64,000 bases of DNA. It comes from Desulfosudis oleivorans Hxd3. Its GTDB lineage: Bacteria; Desulfobacterota; Desulfobacteria; Desulfobacterales; Desulfosudaceae. Made by a program: the position numbers and the translations under genes. Of this stretch, positions 7,030 to 15,505 are shown piece after piece. How positions within the stretch are numbered: position 1 is the stretch's first letter; each line of letters starts with the position of its first letter. Location of the stretch: NCBI RefSeq assembly GCF_000018405.1, contig NC_009943.1:2917001-2981000 (forward strand). Direction: 5' to 3'. The notes under the pieces were generated by a model. That model had not been told where the DNA came from. It saw nothing but the letters and a program-made list of their open reading frames with translations, and made no database searches.

Positions 7030-9063
7030 TTGGACAGAAAACCGATTGCGCTGTTTTGCTTTGCTTTTTTGCTTTTTTTCTCCGTCGCGCTGGCCTTTGG
7101 AAACAGTGCCGGCCCTGCCCAGGACCCTGCCTCTGAAACACCGGATTCGGAGTCCCGACAGACGCTTTCAGGCGTGACGGCCGACCAGCCCCCTGAAACA
7201 GTACGCGCCACCGTGGATGTCCTCAACATACGGTCCGCCCCGTCCCTGGACGGCAGCCGCGTGGCCCGCCTGCTGGCCGGCGAGGCCGCCGCCGTTCTGG
7301 AGACTCAGGAAGACTGGCTCCGCATCGAAACCGCTGACGGCACAATCGGTTATGTGTTCAGACAATACACGACCGCCCTTCCCTCTTCGGAAAAGGTTTC
7401 CGGCCCTGCAGAAGCCGATGCACCGGCGTCCCCGAAGCCGGTTGTTGTGGCATCAGCGACTCCTGGCCTGCGGCCGCTTGGCAATACACACCTTGCCAAA
7501 ATATCAGGACAAGGCCTCTCCACCGACATGACCCAGGCGGAGCTGGACGGGATCGTCGGCCAGGGCTTTATCTCCGCTCTCACGCCGGAGGAGATCGCCG
7601 CCATTGACGCTCAGGGCGCCATGTCTCTGGAAGAGTCGATGCTGAAAACCAGGGACCTGGAGCGCGTCATCGCCCAGGGCGTGACCTTTGTGGTGGACAA
7701 GTCAAAAGTCTCCCCGGAAGAACTTGAAAAGATTCAGGGCCAGGGTACGGTGGCCGACATCGGCCGGGCCCCTTTTTCCGTTCAGGCGGGGGTCTACAAA
7801 ATCCGTGAAAACGCCATCTCCATGCTCTCCGACCTCAAGGGAAAGGGCTATGATCCCTATATTTTCCAGACGGTCGGCGACACCGGCGAGACCCTCTACG
7901 CGGTCCGGATCGGTGATTACGAGACCCTTCAGGACGCCTATGCCGTCACCACCCACTTCCAGTCAAAGGAGAACAGGCCGGCCATTGTCACCTACATCAA
8001 CTCGCTGAAAACCGTGAGCGTGGAAGATGTGAAACCGGCCGGCACCACGGTACCGGTGGTGGCTCCTGTTCCTAAACCGGCCAGTGCCTATGAAGGGGAT
8101 CTGGGAGACCTCTACACCGAGATGCAACTGCTGCGCGAAGAGGTGGAACGGCTGCGGACCGAGTCCGAGGCCAGGGAAATGCTTCGCATGACCGAGGCCG
8201 AAGCCCGTAAAGAAGAAGAAGAGATCCTTTCCGCCGCCAGTCGCAACTACACCATGTCACCCAAAGGCACCCTGAATTTCGACTACTCCTTCGGCTACAC
8301 CTACGACTCCTATGACGTGGCCGACTGGACCGCGCTGGTGCTTGAGCATTCGGCCAACCACAACATCAACAACACCGTTGCCGCCGGATACTCCTTTTCC
8401 GACAACTTCAGGGCGAACGTGAGCATTCCGTTTGTCTACAAATACCAAGACCTCGGCCAGACCGGGTCCAAAAGCGTCACCGACCTCGGCGATGTCTCCG
8501 TGGGCGCCAACTGGCAGCCCTTTCGCACCGGGGAGGACTTTCCGGCCCTTATCTTCTCGTCCAGCATCTCCATTCCCACCGGCCGAAGCCCCTATGAGAT
8601 CAACCCGAGAGAAGATCTCTCCACCGGCGCCGGTCTTTTTGCCGCCTCCCTGGGCGTTTCCGCCAGCAAGAGCCTGGACCCGGTGGTGGCATACGGCGGC
8701 CTTCAATACACCTATGCCCTGGAGGAGAGCGGCCTGAACCAGCACCTGGCCGACGGCCTGACCTTAAAAAAGGTGGAACCCTCCGGCGGCGCCGTGGGCC
8801 TCAGCATGGGCCTTGCCTATGCCATGTCCTACAAGGCGTCCATTCACGCCGGGTTTTCCTACGCCTATATCTTCGGCACCACCTATCATTATGATGGCGG
8901 CAGAACCGCCGACTCCGGCACGGGGGCCTCGGGCAGCCTGTCGGTGGGTACCGGCTGGAAGCTTGACAAAAGGACCATCAGCGTGAACCTGGGCATCGGC
9001 CTGACCAATGACGCGTCCGACTTTTCCTTTTCTTTCAGAATCCCCTTTGACTACGAACTGTAA
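7030..9063 (+). CDS. SH3b-SPOR outer-membrane barrel protein with repeated IxxQG motifs
   Basis: A 677-residue protein. I chose the TTG at 7030 because GGGAGGA at 7018-7024 is a near-perfect ribosome binding site for it and a signal peptide follows at once; the frame is open further upstream into the preceding gene. Order of parts: signal peptide (1-23), bacterial SH3 domain (59-115), five short I-x-x-Q-G motifs (about 158, 174, 192, 214 and 236), SPOR domain (248-325, peptidoglycan binding), an acidic coiled coil (about 350-400) and a C-terminal beta-barrel of the MetA/phenol-degradation transporter type (about 410-677, ending in an aromatic-rich strand). It probably ties an outer-membrane pore to the cell wall. 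Confidence 0.75.
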   Translation: MDRKPIALFCFAFLLFFSVALAFGNSAGPAQDPASETPDSESRQTLSGVTADQPPETVRATVDVLNIRSAPSLDGSRVARLLAGEAAAVLETQEDWLRIETADGTIGYVFRQYTTALPSSEKVSGPAEADAPASPKPVVVASATPGLRPLGNTHLAKISGQGLSTDMTQAELDGIVGQGFISALTPEEIAAIDAQGAMSLEESMLKTRDLERVIAQGVTFVVDKSKVSPEELEKIQGQGTVADIGRAPFSVQAGVYKIRENAISMLSDLKGKGYDPYIFQTVGDTGETLYAVRIGDYETLQDAYAVTTHFQSKENRPAIVTYINSLKTVSVEDVKPAGTTVPVVAPVPKPASAYEGDLGDLYTEMQLLREEVERLRTESEAREMLRMTEAEARKEEEEILSAASRNYTMSPKGTLNFDYSFGYTYDSYDVADWTALVLEHSANHNINNTVAAGYSFSDNFRANVSIPFVYKYQDLGQTGSKSVTDLGDVSVGANWQPFRTGEDFPALIFSSSISIPTGRSPYEINPREDLSTGAGLFAASLGVSASKSLDPVVAYGGLQYTYALEESGLNQHLADGLTLKKVEPSGGAVGLSMGLAYAMSYKASIHAGFSYAYIFGTTYHYDGGRTADSGTGASGSLSVGTGWKLDKRTISVNLGIGLTNDASDFSFSFRIPFDYEL

Positions 9064-9087
9064 GGGTTAAACGCCACAGGAGACCGC

Positions 9088-10830
9088 ATGCGACTTTTCC
9101 CGCAGATAAAAAAAGCCTTTGTGCCGGCCGTTCTGGCCTGCGCCGCGGTTCTGGCGGCAGGCCATTCACGGACGGCTCAGGCCGCCTTTTTTGAAAATAT
9201 CGCGGTTCACGCAAAGGCCATCTCCCTGGCCAATTCATGCACCGCCTATCCGCCGGGCATCATGGCCATTCACTACAACCCGGCGGGTCTTTCCAGCATG
9301 CACGACGGCCAGCAGGTGAGCATGGGCCTGGTGACCGCCGAATTCGCCCTGGAGTCGCGGTTTGACCAGGACCCTGAGTTTCAGGACTGGCTGGGCGGCA
9401 GTTTTGACAATGCGGATGACCCGGTCTCCGGACACACCGGCACCACCCAGGGTGTGCACATGTATGTGCCCATGGTAGGAGATCAGGACACCGACGCCAT
9501 CGGCCTGGAAACCCCCCTGGGGTTCACCCTGGCCGCGGCCCCCTTTCCCCTGGGGGTCTCCTACAGAAAACCCGGTTCGCGGTGGACGTTCGCCTTTGGC
9601 GCCTACGCCCCCTCCCTGGGCGGTTATTCCCGAAGCAATGACGACCCGGCCCGCTACCTGGGCAGGGCGGTTTCCATGCAGCACATTGTCTATGCGGCGC
9701 CTTCCGTCAGCTACAGGATCACCGACACCCTTTCCCTGGGCCTGACCATCGGCATGGGCCAGTCCGCCACCTATATCGACATGGACATGCGCATGCCCAA
9801 CGACCTGATGGCTCTGACCAAAATTCTCGGCGAGGTCACGGAAGGTCTTGACATTCCCATCATCTCGGCCCTGACCCTGCCGCCCCCCTGGTTCGGCGGC
9901 GGCATCGGCCCCTACGAGGATATCGCCAACCTTCAACTAAGCGCTCGGGACGACTACTGCCCCAACTACAACCTGGGCCTGCTGTGGGAGCCCAAGAACT
10001 GGTTTTCCTTTGGTCTCTGTTATCAAAGCGAAGTCAAGATGGAACAGGACGGCACCTACCGGTTTACGTATAATGAAAATTTTCAACGCATGAGCGCCTG
10101 GTTCGGCAGCTCTCCGCTGCTGCTGCCTTTTTCAATTATTCTGGACCTGCCCTACGAGGCCCTTCCTTACCAGACCGGGCATATGGTATTGGAAGGTGTG
10201 GATGCCCCTCAGCGGGTCCAGGCCGGCATTATGCTGCGGCCCTTCAAGCGGCTTCGGCTGATGTGCGACGCCCACTGGATCGACTACTCCAAGACCAAGG
10301 CCTACACCCTCCATTTTGACCAGAAGATTCAGCCGTTCCAGATCGCCAAGTTTGTGGGCCACACCGATGGCGCCTATGCGCTCAAGATGACGCGAAACAT
10401 GGAAGACGAAATCCACATGAGCTACGGCGCCGAGCTCCAAGTCCTGGAGTGGCTCTCCCTGCGGTGCGGCTATGAGGAGAGAAAAACATCGGTCAACCCC
10501 CTCTACTTTGACGTCATGGCCCCGGTTCCTGACCTGGACTTCTACGGCGCGGGCATCGGCATTCAGCTCAAGGACGGCATGGCCATCGACCTTGCCTTCG
10601 GCTACCTGAAATCAGACACCTGGCATGTGCCCAACAACACCAGCAAAAGCATGAACTCAACCGCTTTCACCGATGCGGTGTACAACCCCTACGCGGGCCT
10701 GGACGTCTCCGGAAAAATGGATGCCACCGTCATCGCGGCCAACTTTTCCATGCCCTTCAAATACGTTTACAAGCTGGGCAACATGCTCCAGGCGGCCTAT
10801 GAGCAGACAAAGGAGAAAATGTCTTTCTAA
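9088..10830 (+). CDS. OmpP1/FadL-family outer-membrane transporter
   Basis: A 580-residue protein with a signal peptide (ending TAQA, about residue 32) followed by the FadL hatch-region signature (AISLANSC...NPAGLS, residues 43-68) and a long beta-barrel. Family members carry hydrophobic molecules such as long-chain fatty acids across the outer membrane; in Fil-type loci a porin of this sort sits beside the C39 peptidase. An AGGAGA site precedes the ATG, 24 nt after the previous stop, so it is in the same operon. A rho-independent terminator follows at 10873-10907 and closes the unit. Two cysteines within the barrel (Asp-Tyr-Cys and Leu-Cys-Tyr, near residues 290-312) are unusual for a porin. 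Confidence 0.8.
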   Translation: MRLFPQIKKAFVPAVLACAAVLAAGHSRTAQAAFFENIAVHAKAISLANSCTAYPPGIMAIHYNPAGLSSMHDGQQVSMGLVTAEFALESRFDQDPEFQDWLGGSFDNADDPVSGHTGTTQGVHMYVPMVGDQDTDAIGLETPLGFTLAAAPFPLGVSYRKPGSRWTFAFGAYAPSLGGYSRSNDDPARYLGRAVSMQHIVYAAPSVSYRITDTLSLGLTIGMGQSATYIDMDMRMPNDLMALTKILGEVTEGLDIPIISALTLPPPWFGGGIGPYEDIANLQLSARDDYCPNYNLGLLWEPKNWFSFGLCYQSEVKMEQDGTYRFTYNENFQRMSAWFGSSPLLLPFSIILDLPYEALPYQTGHMVLEGVDAPQRVQAGIMLRPFKRLRLMCDAHWIDYSKTKAYTLHFDQKIQPFQIAKFVGHTDGAYALKMTRNMEDEIHMSYGAELQVLEWLSLRCGYEERKTSVNPLYFDVMAPVPDLDFYGAGIGIQLKDGMAIDLAFGYLKSDTWHVPNNTSKSMNSTAFTDAVYNPYAGLDVSGKMDATVIAANFSMPFKYVYKLGNMLQAAYEQTKEKMSF

Positions 10831-10872
10831 ACCCGGAAAGACAGAATCGACGATACCTTTAAAACGATCAAT

Positions 10873-10907
10873 AAGGGGGAAGGATCTACGGTCCGCCCCC
10901 TTTTTTT
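10873..10907 (+). terminator. Rho-independent terminator after the FadL-like gene
   Basis: AAGGGGG (10873-10879) pairs with CCCCCTT (10896-10902), with a smaller GGA/TCC stem inside the loop, and a run of seven T follows. It separates the envelope operon from the next transcription unit. Confidence 0.85.
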
Positions 10908-10942
10908 CGCCTGATTCGTTCCATGGTCTTGCTTATTGACAC

Positions 10943-10971
10943 TTGATGCAAGGCCTGTGGCTGCGTATAAT
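10943..10971 (+). promoter_or_regulatory. sigma70 promoter of the beta-propeller gene
   Basis: TTGATG (10943-10948), exactly 17 nt, then a perfect TATAAT (10966-10971). The ATG is at 11028 with AGGAG at 11012-11016. Confidence 0.75.
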
Positions 10972-11027
10972 AAACCAAAAAATTTTTTCTGCTGATCCGC
11001 AACCCCAGAACAGGAGTTCATTACATC

Positions 11028-12698
11028 ATGAGAAAATCCGCTGTCCGGGTCATTCCGTTTCTTCTGATTGTCGTTATGATCGCTGTTGCCGTAATCCCCG
11101 CTTCCGCAGGGCCCCGGTTCACCGAAAAGGCGATTCCCCTGGGAATTCATAAAAGCGATGAACAGGTGTTTGCCGGGTCGGTGCAGCTCAGCGACGACAG
11201 GCAGCACATCACCTATGTCTCCAAAAACCATGACGGCAAAGTACGGGTCTGGATCGACGGTATCACCGGTGTCGCTTATGAGGGGACATCCACCCCCCGG
11301 TTTGTTCCCGGGACCGGCAAAGTGGCCTATATTGCCGCTGATAACGGAAATATGTTTACCATTATCAACGGGGAGAAAGGGCCCAAAAACGCCAGGGCCG
11401 ACAGCCTGACATTTTCCCCGGACGGATCCCGGTTCGGCTATAGGGCCCAGAATAACGACGGCAAGGTGCTTGCCGTGGTGGACGGCAAGCCCGGCCCCCT
11501 TTTTGTCAATGTACTGCCTGACCCGGGGATCCTTTTTTCACCGGACAGCCGCCATGCGATTTACATCGGTGTCAACGAGGCCGGCTCACAGGTGCTGGTA
11601 AAAAACCACGAGCCATTACGGGCCTTTGATGAGATCAAGGAGGTGGCCTTTTCGCCGGACAGCCGCCACCTTGCCTATGCGGGCCGGTCGGGCCAGGACT
11701 GGTCCGTGATCCACAACGACACTGAAAACGATCCATACGACAACATCAACGGCGTGCTCTTTTCTTCTGATTCAAGCCATCTGGCCTACATGGCGGAAAA
11801 AGGACGGCGGGTGGTGGTTGTCAAGGACGGAAAGGAGCAGTTCTCCGGAGAGAGCGCGGGCATTCCCTTTTTCTCGCCCGACGGCACCCGGTTTGGCTTT
11901 CTGATGAAAAAGGGAAAGGGGTGGCACCTGATGATGGACGAAAAAAAAGGGCCCCTTATCGCCCGGCCCGACAAGGTGGTGTTTTCCGAAGACAGTCGTC
12001 ATTTCGCCTACTCCGCCCTTATCGGCACCACGTGGGCCGTTATAAAAGATACGGAGATTGTTGATAAAGGCCTTCAACGAATCCGCTTTCTGACTTTTCT
12101 GCCCGATTCACCGGACCTGCTTTACATTGCCGTGCCGCAGGCAGGCAAGGAGTACATGATGGTAAATGGTCAGAAATACAGCTCCTTTGATTCCATCGGC
12201 CTGCCGGTGTTCCCGCCCGGGCAGGACGCCATCGCCCATGTGGCACAGGACGGGAAGGATATGTTCTTTGTGATGGGCGAAAAAAAAGAGGGGCCCTACC
12301 GGACCATCGGCATTCCCCGCACGCAAGCGGACGGCAGCGTTGCCATGACGAGCCAGTTTCCCTTTTTCTCCCCCGACGGGGCACGGGTGGCCTATCCCGC
12401 CATTGATCATGACAACCGCATTTTCATGGTGGTGGACGGCAAGTCCCACGAGTACTATGAAGCAATCACCGAGCCGGTTTTTTCACCGGACAGCGGCCAC
12501 GTGGCCTACACAGCGCAAAAAAACGGTAAATGGCTGGTGGTGGTGGACGGTATTGAAGGAGAAAAACGGTTTGACGGCATATTAAAGGGCAGCCGCATCG
12601 TGTTTGATTCGCCCTCGTCTTTTTCTGTGCTATCCCTGAACCTGCCCGGCCCCTCTTTTTACAAACTGGCCGTCACCATTGAGAAGGATAAAAAATAG
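11028..12698 (+). CDS. Periplasmic WD40/PD40 (TolB-like) beta-propeller protein
   Basis: A 556-residue protein with a signal peptide ending in ASA (about residue 27). The mature part is a run of repeats built around FSPDSRHxAY and VVVDGKxG, about ten copies at 40-45-residue spacing, as in TolB-type propellers and PD40 repeats. Such proteins usually bind partner proteins; there is no catalytic motif. It has its own promoter and lies between a terminator and a convergent thiamine operon, so it is a single-gene unit. The partner is unknown. It is not TolB itself: the N-terminal TolB domain is missing and there is no tolA/pal nearby. Confidence 0.75.
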   Translation: MRKSAVRVIPFLLIVVMIAVAVIPASAGPRFTEKAIPLGIHKSDEQVFAGSVQLSDDRQHITYVSKNHDGKVRVWIDGITGVAYEGTSTPRFVPGTGKVAYIAADNGNMFTIINGEKGPKNARADSLTFSPDGSRFGYRAQNNDGKVLAVVDGKPGPLFVNVLPDPGILFSPDSRHAIYIGVNEAGSQVLVKNHEPLRAFDEIKEVAFSPDSRHLAYAGRSGQDWSVIHNDTENDPYDNINGVLFSSDSSHLAYMAEKGRRVVVVKDGKEQFSGESAGIPFFSPDGTRFGFLMKKGKGWHLMMDEKKGPLIARPDKVVFSEDSRHFAYSALIGTTWAVIKDTEIVDKGLQRIRFLTFLPDSPDLLYIAVPQAGKEYMMVNGQKYSSFDSIGLPVFPPGQDAIAHVAQDGKDMFFVMGEKKEGPYRTIGIPRTQADGSVAMTSQFPFFSPDGARVAYPAIDHDNRIFMVVDGKSHEYYEAITEPVFSPDSGHVAYTAQKNGKWLVVVDGIEGEKRFDGILKGSRIVFDSPSSFSVLSLNLPGPSFYKLAVTIEKDKK

Positions 12699-12743
12699 CT
12701 TCACCTTTCGGTTCCCGCGCCATTGCGCCTGTCCGCCCAGCAC

Positions 12744-12769
12744 GTCATTGCGAGCGAAGCGAAGCAATC
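12744..12769 (+). repeat. REP-like short palindromic repeat (GTCATTGCGAG family)
   Basis: A 26-bp copy of a sequence beginning GTCATTGCGAG and ending AGCAATC. Further copies lie at 37975-38000, 38016-38041, inverted at 38060-38091, at 52382-52408 and inverted at 52427-52458. It sits between convergent genes. Confidence 0.85.
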
Positions 12770-12789
12770 TTAACCGCCTCTTTGTCCCC

Positions 12790-13566
12790 TTATTCCAACC
12801 GTTCCAGGATCTCGGCGGCCACCTTTTCGCCGGACAGCAGCATACCCCCGAAAATAGCGCCCATGCGGGGGCCGCCAAAAGTGGCGTTGCCCGCCATACC
12901 GGCCACGTAGAGGCCGGGATAGACCTCCCGGGTGTTCTCCAGGGTGAGGGACTCGGCCCGGTCCGACCACATGGATTTTTCCCCCTCGATTTTGCCGCTG
13001 TCAGTCCGCAGGGTGCCGGGCACCTTTTTTGCCACCACGTGCACCACCTCGGTGGCATGGCCTGTGGCGTCGATCACAAAAGAGGCCCGCATGGCCAGGG
13101 GATCCACGTGCAGGCCGGCCATCTCCACCGGGGACCAGTTGAGCACCAGGCCCACAATCCGGTCGGGCCGGATCATCACGTCCTCAACGGTAACGCAGTT
13201 AAAAATGGCCACCCCGGCTTTGGCCGCCTGGGAGGTCAGGGTGGAGATCGCCTCCACGGCATCGGCGGTATAGTAATCTTCCGCGTAAAGCCTGTAACCG
13301 ATCTCCATGGCGTCCAGCACATGCAGGGCGCTCTTCTGCACCACAATCTCGTTAAACAGCATGGCGCCTCCCCACATGCCGCCGCCGATGCTCAGCTTGC
13401 GCTCGAAAAGCGCCACCTTGCGGCCGGCCCTGGCCAGGCGCCAGGCCGCCACCAGACCGGACGGCCCGCCGCCCACAACCGCCACATCCACCTCAAGGTT
13501 GGCAATCAGCTTTTCGTAAAAACGGTCGATAATGGCCCGTGATATGGTCACCTCGTTAAGTTCCAT
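12790..13566 (-). CDS. thi4: Thi4-family thiazole synthase
   Basis: A 258-residue protein with the N-terminal dinucleotide-binding signature VVGGGPSG (residues 30-37), the Thi4 signature [16 protein letters not shown] (about 62-77) and the C-terminal [17 protein letters not shown]. Thi4 makes ADP-thiazole, the thiazole half of thiamine, from NAD and glycine. The yeast enzyme donates its own active-site cysteine; in the stretch aligned with that site this protein has GHATEVVH without Cys, and its only Cys is elsewhere (about residue 124). It therefore looks like the reusable, sulfide-using iron type known from anaerobes and archaea. It follows thiC by 79 nt on the same strand and should share the TPP riboswitch. 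Confidence 0.9.
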   Translation of the reverse strand: MELNEVTISRAIIDRFYEKLIANLEVDVAVVGGGPSGLVAAWRLARAGRKVALFERKLSIGGGMWGGAMLFNEIVVQKSALHVLDAMEIGYRLYAEDYYTADAVEAISTLTSQAAKAGVAIFNCVTVEDVMIRPDRIVGLVLNWSPVEMAGLHVDPLAMRASFVIDATGHATEVVHVVAKKVPGTLRTDSGKIEGEKSMWSDRAESLTLENTREVYPGLYVAGMAGNATFGGPRMGAIFGGMLLSGEKVAAEILERLE

Positions 13567-13620
13567 GGATTTAACCTTTCTGTTCTATAAATTATGCCAG
13601 CTTCCGTACACCCGCTTTAA

Positions 13621-13638
13621 ATCGAAATCGGGATCGAC
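13621..13638. repeat. Short NNCGAT-type hexamer run
   Basis: Three hexamers of the form ATCGRN in the thiC-thi4 gap. Larger runs of the same class are at 14940, 21802 and 52493. Confidence 0.5.
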
Positions 13639-13645
13639 AATCCCC

Positions 13646-14926
13646 CTACGGATTTGTCATCCGGTTATGGGTCTTGACGGCGCAGAGCTCCCCGCACATG
13701 GTGCACACCGATTCTTCCTCAGGATGGCTTGCCTCCCGCCGCTGTCGGGGCAGGCAGGGGTCAATGGCGGCCTGGTACATGCCGCGCCAGTCCAGTGCCT
13801 TGCGGCAGGCCGACATTTGCATATCGCGGTCCAGGGCGCCGGGCACCTTTTTGGCAATGTCTCCGGAGTGGGCCGCGATTCGAGCGGCAATCACGCCCAC
13901 GCGCACATCGTCGATGTCCGGCAGACAGAGATGTTCCGACGGGGTTACATAGCAGAGAAAATCGGCGCCGGCAGCCGCTGCCACGGCGCCGCCGATGGCG
14001 CCGGTGATGTGATCATACCCCGGCGCGCAGTCCGTGGTCAGGGGCCCCAGAACGTAAAAAGGGGCCCCGCCGCACAGGGCTTTCTGCATTTGAACGTTGG
14101 CACCGATCTGGTCAATGGGCACATGGCCCGGCCCCTCAATCATGACCTGAACGTCGGCGTCCCGGGCCCGCCGGGCAAGGTCTCCCAGCACCACCAGTTC
14201 CTGAAGCTGGGCCCCATCCGATGCATCGGCCACGGCGCCGGGGCGCAGGCCGTCTCCCAGGCTCAGGGTCACGTCATAGGCCGCGGCAATCCCGAGCAGC
14301 CGATCAAACTCTTCATACAGGGGATTTTCCTTCCGGTGATCATGCATCCAGGCCGCCAGCAGGGAACCGCCCCGGCTGACAATGCCGGTCACCCGCCTGT
14401 CGGCCCCGGCCAGGGCCGCGGCCTGCCGGGTCACCCCGCAGTGGACCGTTATGTAGTCCAGGCCTTCGGCGCACTGCCGCTCAATAGCGTCAAACAGCAT
14501 GTCCGGCGTCATTTCATAAAAGGCCCGCGATTCAGCGCTGAGCCGGGCCGCCACCTCGTAGATGGGCACGGCCCCCACCATCACCGGGGATTTTTCCAGC
14601 ACCATTTTCCGTACCGCAAAAAGGTCACCGCCGGTGGAAAGGTCCATCACGCTGTGGGCGCCGGCGGCAACGGCGGTCTGAAGCTTGCGCTCCTCTTCGG
14701 CAACATCATGATGCTCCGGAGAGGTGCCGATGTTGGCGTTCACCTTGGTGCGCAGCCCGGAGCCGATGCCCACCGGGGCAAACCGGCGGTTAACATTGCC
14801 GGGAATCACGATGCGGCCCGCGGCCACGCCATCCCGCACCGCCTCGGGTGAAAGGCCCTCGCTTTTGGCAACGGCCGCCATTTGTTCGGTTACCACGCCC
14901 TGTTTTGCCCTGGCCACCTGTGTCAT
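13646..14926 (-). CDS. thiC: Phosphomethylpyrimidine synthase ThiC
   Basis: A 426-residue protein. ThiC is the radical SAM enzyme that rearranges aminoimidazole ribotide into the pyrimidine half of thiamine. Visible signatures are NANIGTS (about 60), MDLSTGGD (about 88), [11 protein letters not shown] (about 258) and a C-terminal cluster with cysteines as C-TM-C-GEL-C (about 410) for the 4Fe-4S centre. The length matches the shorter bacterial/archaeal form without the extra N-terminal domain. I start it at 14926, where AGGAGG (complement of 14933-14938) lies 6 nt upstream; the frame runs on through a hexamer repeat and a terminator, which cannot be coding. Regulated by the TPP riboswitch upstream. 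Confidence 0.95.
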
Positions 14927-14939
14927 GTCTTTCCTCCTC

Positions 14940-14972
14940 ATCGGAATCGGGATCGGGATCGATATCGAATCG
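14940..14972. repeat. NNCGAT hexamer run in the thiC leader
   Basis: Five consecutive hexamers of the form ATCGNN plus three bases, lying between the riboswitch terminator and the ribosome binding site of thiC. It would be transcribed only when the terminator is read through. Confidence 0.75.
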
Positions 14973-14984
14973 TATGACTCATCA

Positions 14985-15027
14985 ATAAAACGAACAAAGG
15001 GCCGTCCCCCTGCGGGAGACGGCCCTT
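14985..15027 (-). terminator. Riboswitch-controlled terminator before thiC
   Basis: On the minus strand AAGGGCCGTC (15027-15018) pairs with GACGGCCCTT (15006-14997), 10 bp, followed by a T-rich stretch (TTTGTTCGTTTT). It lies directly after the TPP aptamer and is the natural off-switch when TPP is bound. Confidence 0.75.
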
Positions 15028-15044
15028 CTAGCATAAACAACCAT

Positions 15045-15125
15045 ACCGCTGCAATTTCCCTACGCTGGCATTACCCAGACCAGGTTCAAAGGGTATGTTC
15101 TCAGGCTTTCTGTCGCCACCCCCAA
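15045..15125 (-). promoter_or_regulatory. TPP riboswitch (THI element)
   Basis: Reading the minus strand there are the invariant CTGAGA (within GCCTGAGAACATACCC), ACCTGGTCTGGGTAATGCC and AGCGTAGGGAA segments of the thiamine pyrophosphate aptamer in the right order and spacing. It lies upstream of thiC with a terminator between them, so TPP should lower thiC-thi4 transcription. Confidence 0.95.
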
Positions 15126-15164
15126 TCCTGCATCAACACATTCTTTTTAAAGAGCGAATGCCGG

Positions 15165-15241
15165 TGGTGGGCCGTGAAGGAATCGAACCTTCAACCTCCT
15201 GATTAAGAGTCAGTTGCTCTGCCTAGTTGAGCTAACGGCCC
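15165..15241 (-). tRNA. tRNA-Lys(CTT)
   Basis: Minus-strand cloverleaf: acceptor arms GGGCCGT/ACGGCCC, D-arm with TAGCTCAACTAGGCAGAGC, anticodon loop CTCTTAA with anticodon CTT, T-arm with GGTTCGATTCC, discriminator A and an encoded CCA (15167-15165). A clear promoter lies just upstream, and the TPP riboswitch begins about 40 nt downstream. Confidence 0.95.
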
Positions 15242-15263
15242 GAACAGCATCAATTTCGTAATT

Positions 15264-15292
15264 TACATACATGGTGCCCCCTGCTTTGTCAA
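15264..15292 (-). promoter_or_regulatory. Promoter of tRNA-Lys (and possibly thiC-thi4)
   Basis: On the minus strand TTGACA (15292-15287), 17 nt, TATGTA (15269-15264), about 23 nt before the tRNA 5' end. I see no second promoter between the tRNA and the riboswitch. Confidence 0.7.
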
Positions 15293-15505
15293 CACTCTTT
15301 GACCGCCGTTTTCCAAATTTTTTCTTTACTCGCCGGTTGGGCCCACCCCTTGCAAAAACCCGGCGCACCATTTATGGTGGGCTATAAAAGCAACCCATAC
15401 TTCTGTTATTCACAAATTTTGTGAAAATTTGGCACTCCATTTTGTTCGTCCGTCGATCAAAATGTGATTTAAATGTCAGGAACTCTTTTATCAAACGGAA
15501 ACAGC

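Noticed and set aside
10936-10971. TTGACA at 10936 as the -35 of the beta-propeller promoter
   Set aside because: Its spacing to TATAAT is 24 nt; TTGATG at 10943 gives 17 nt.
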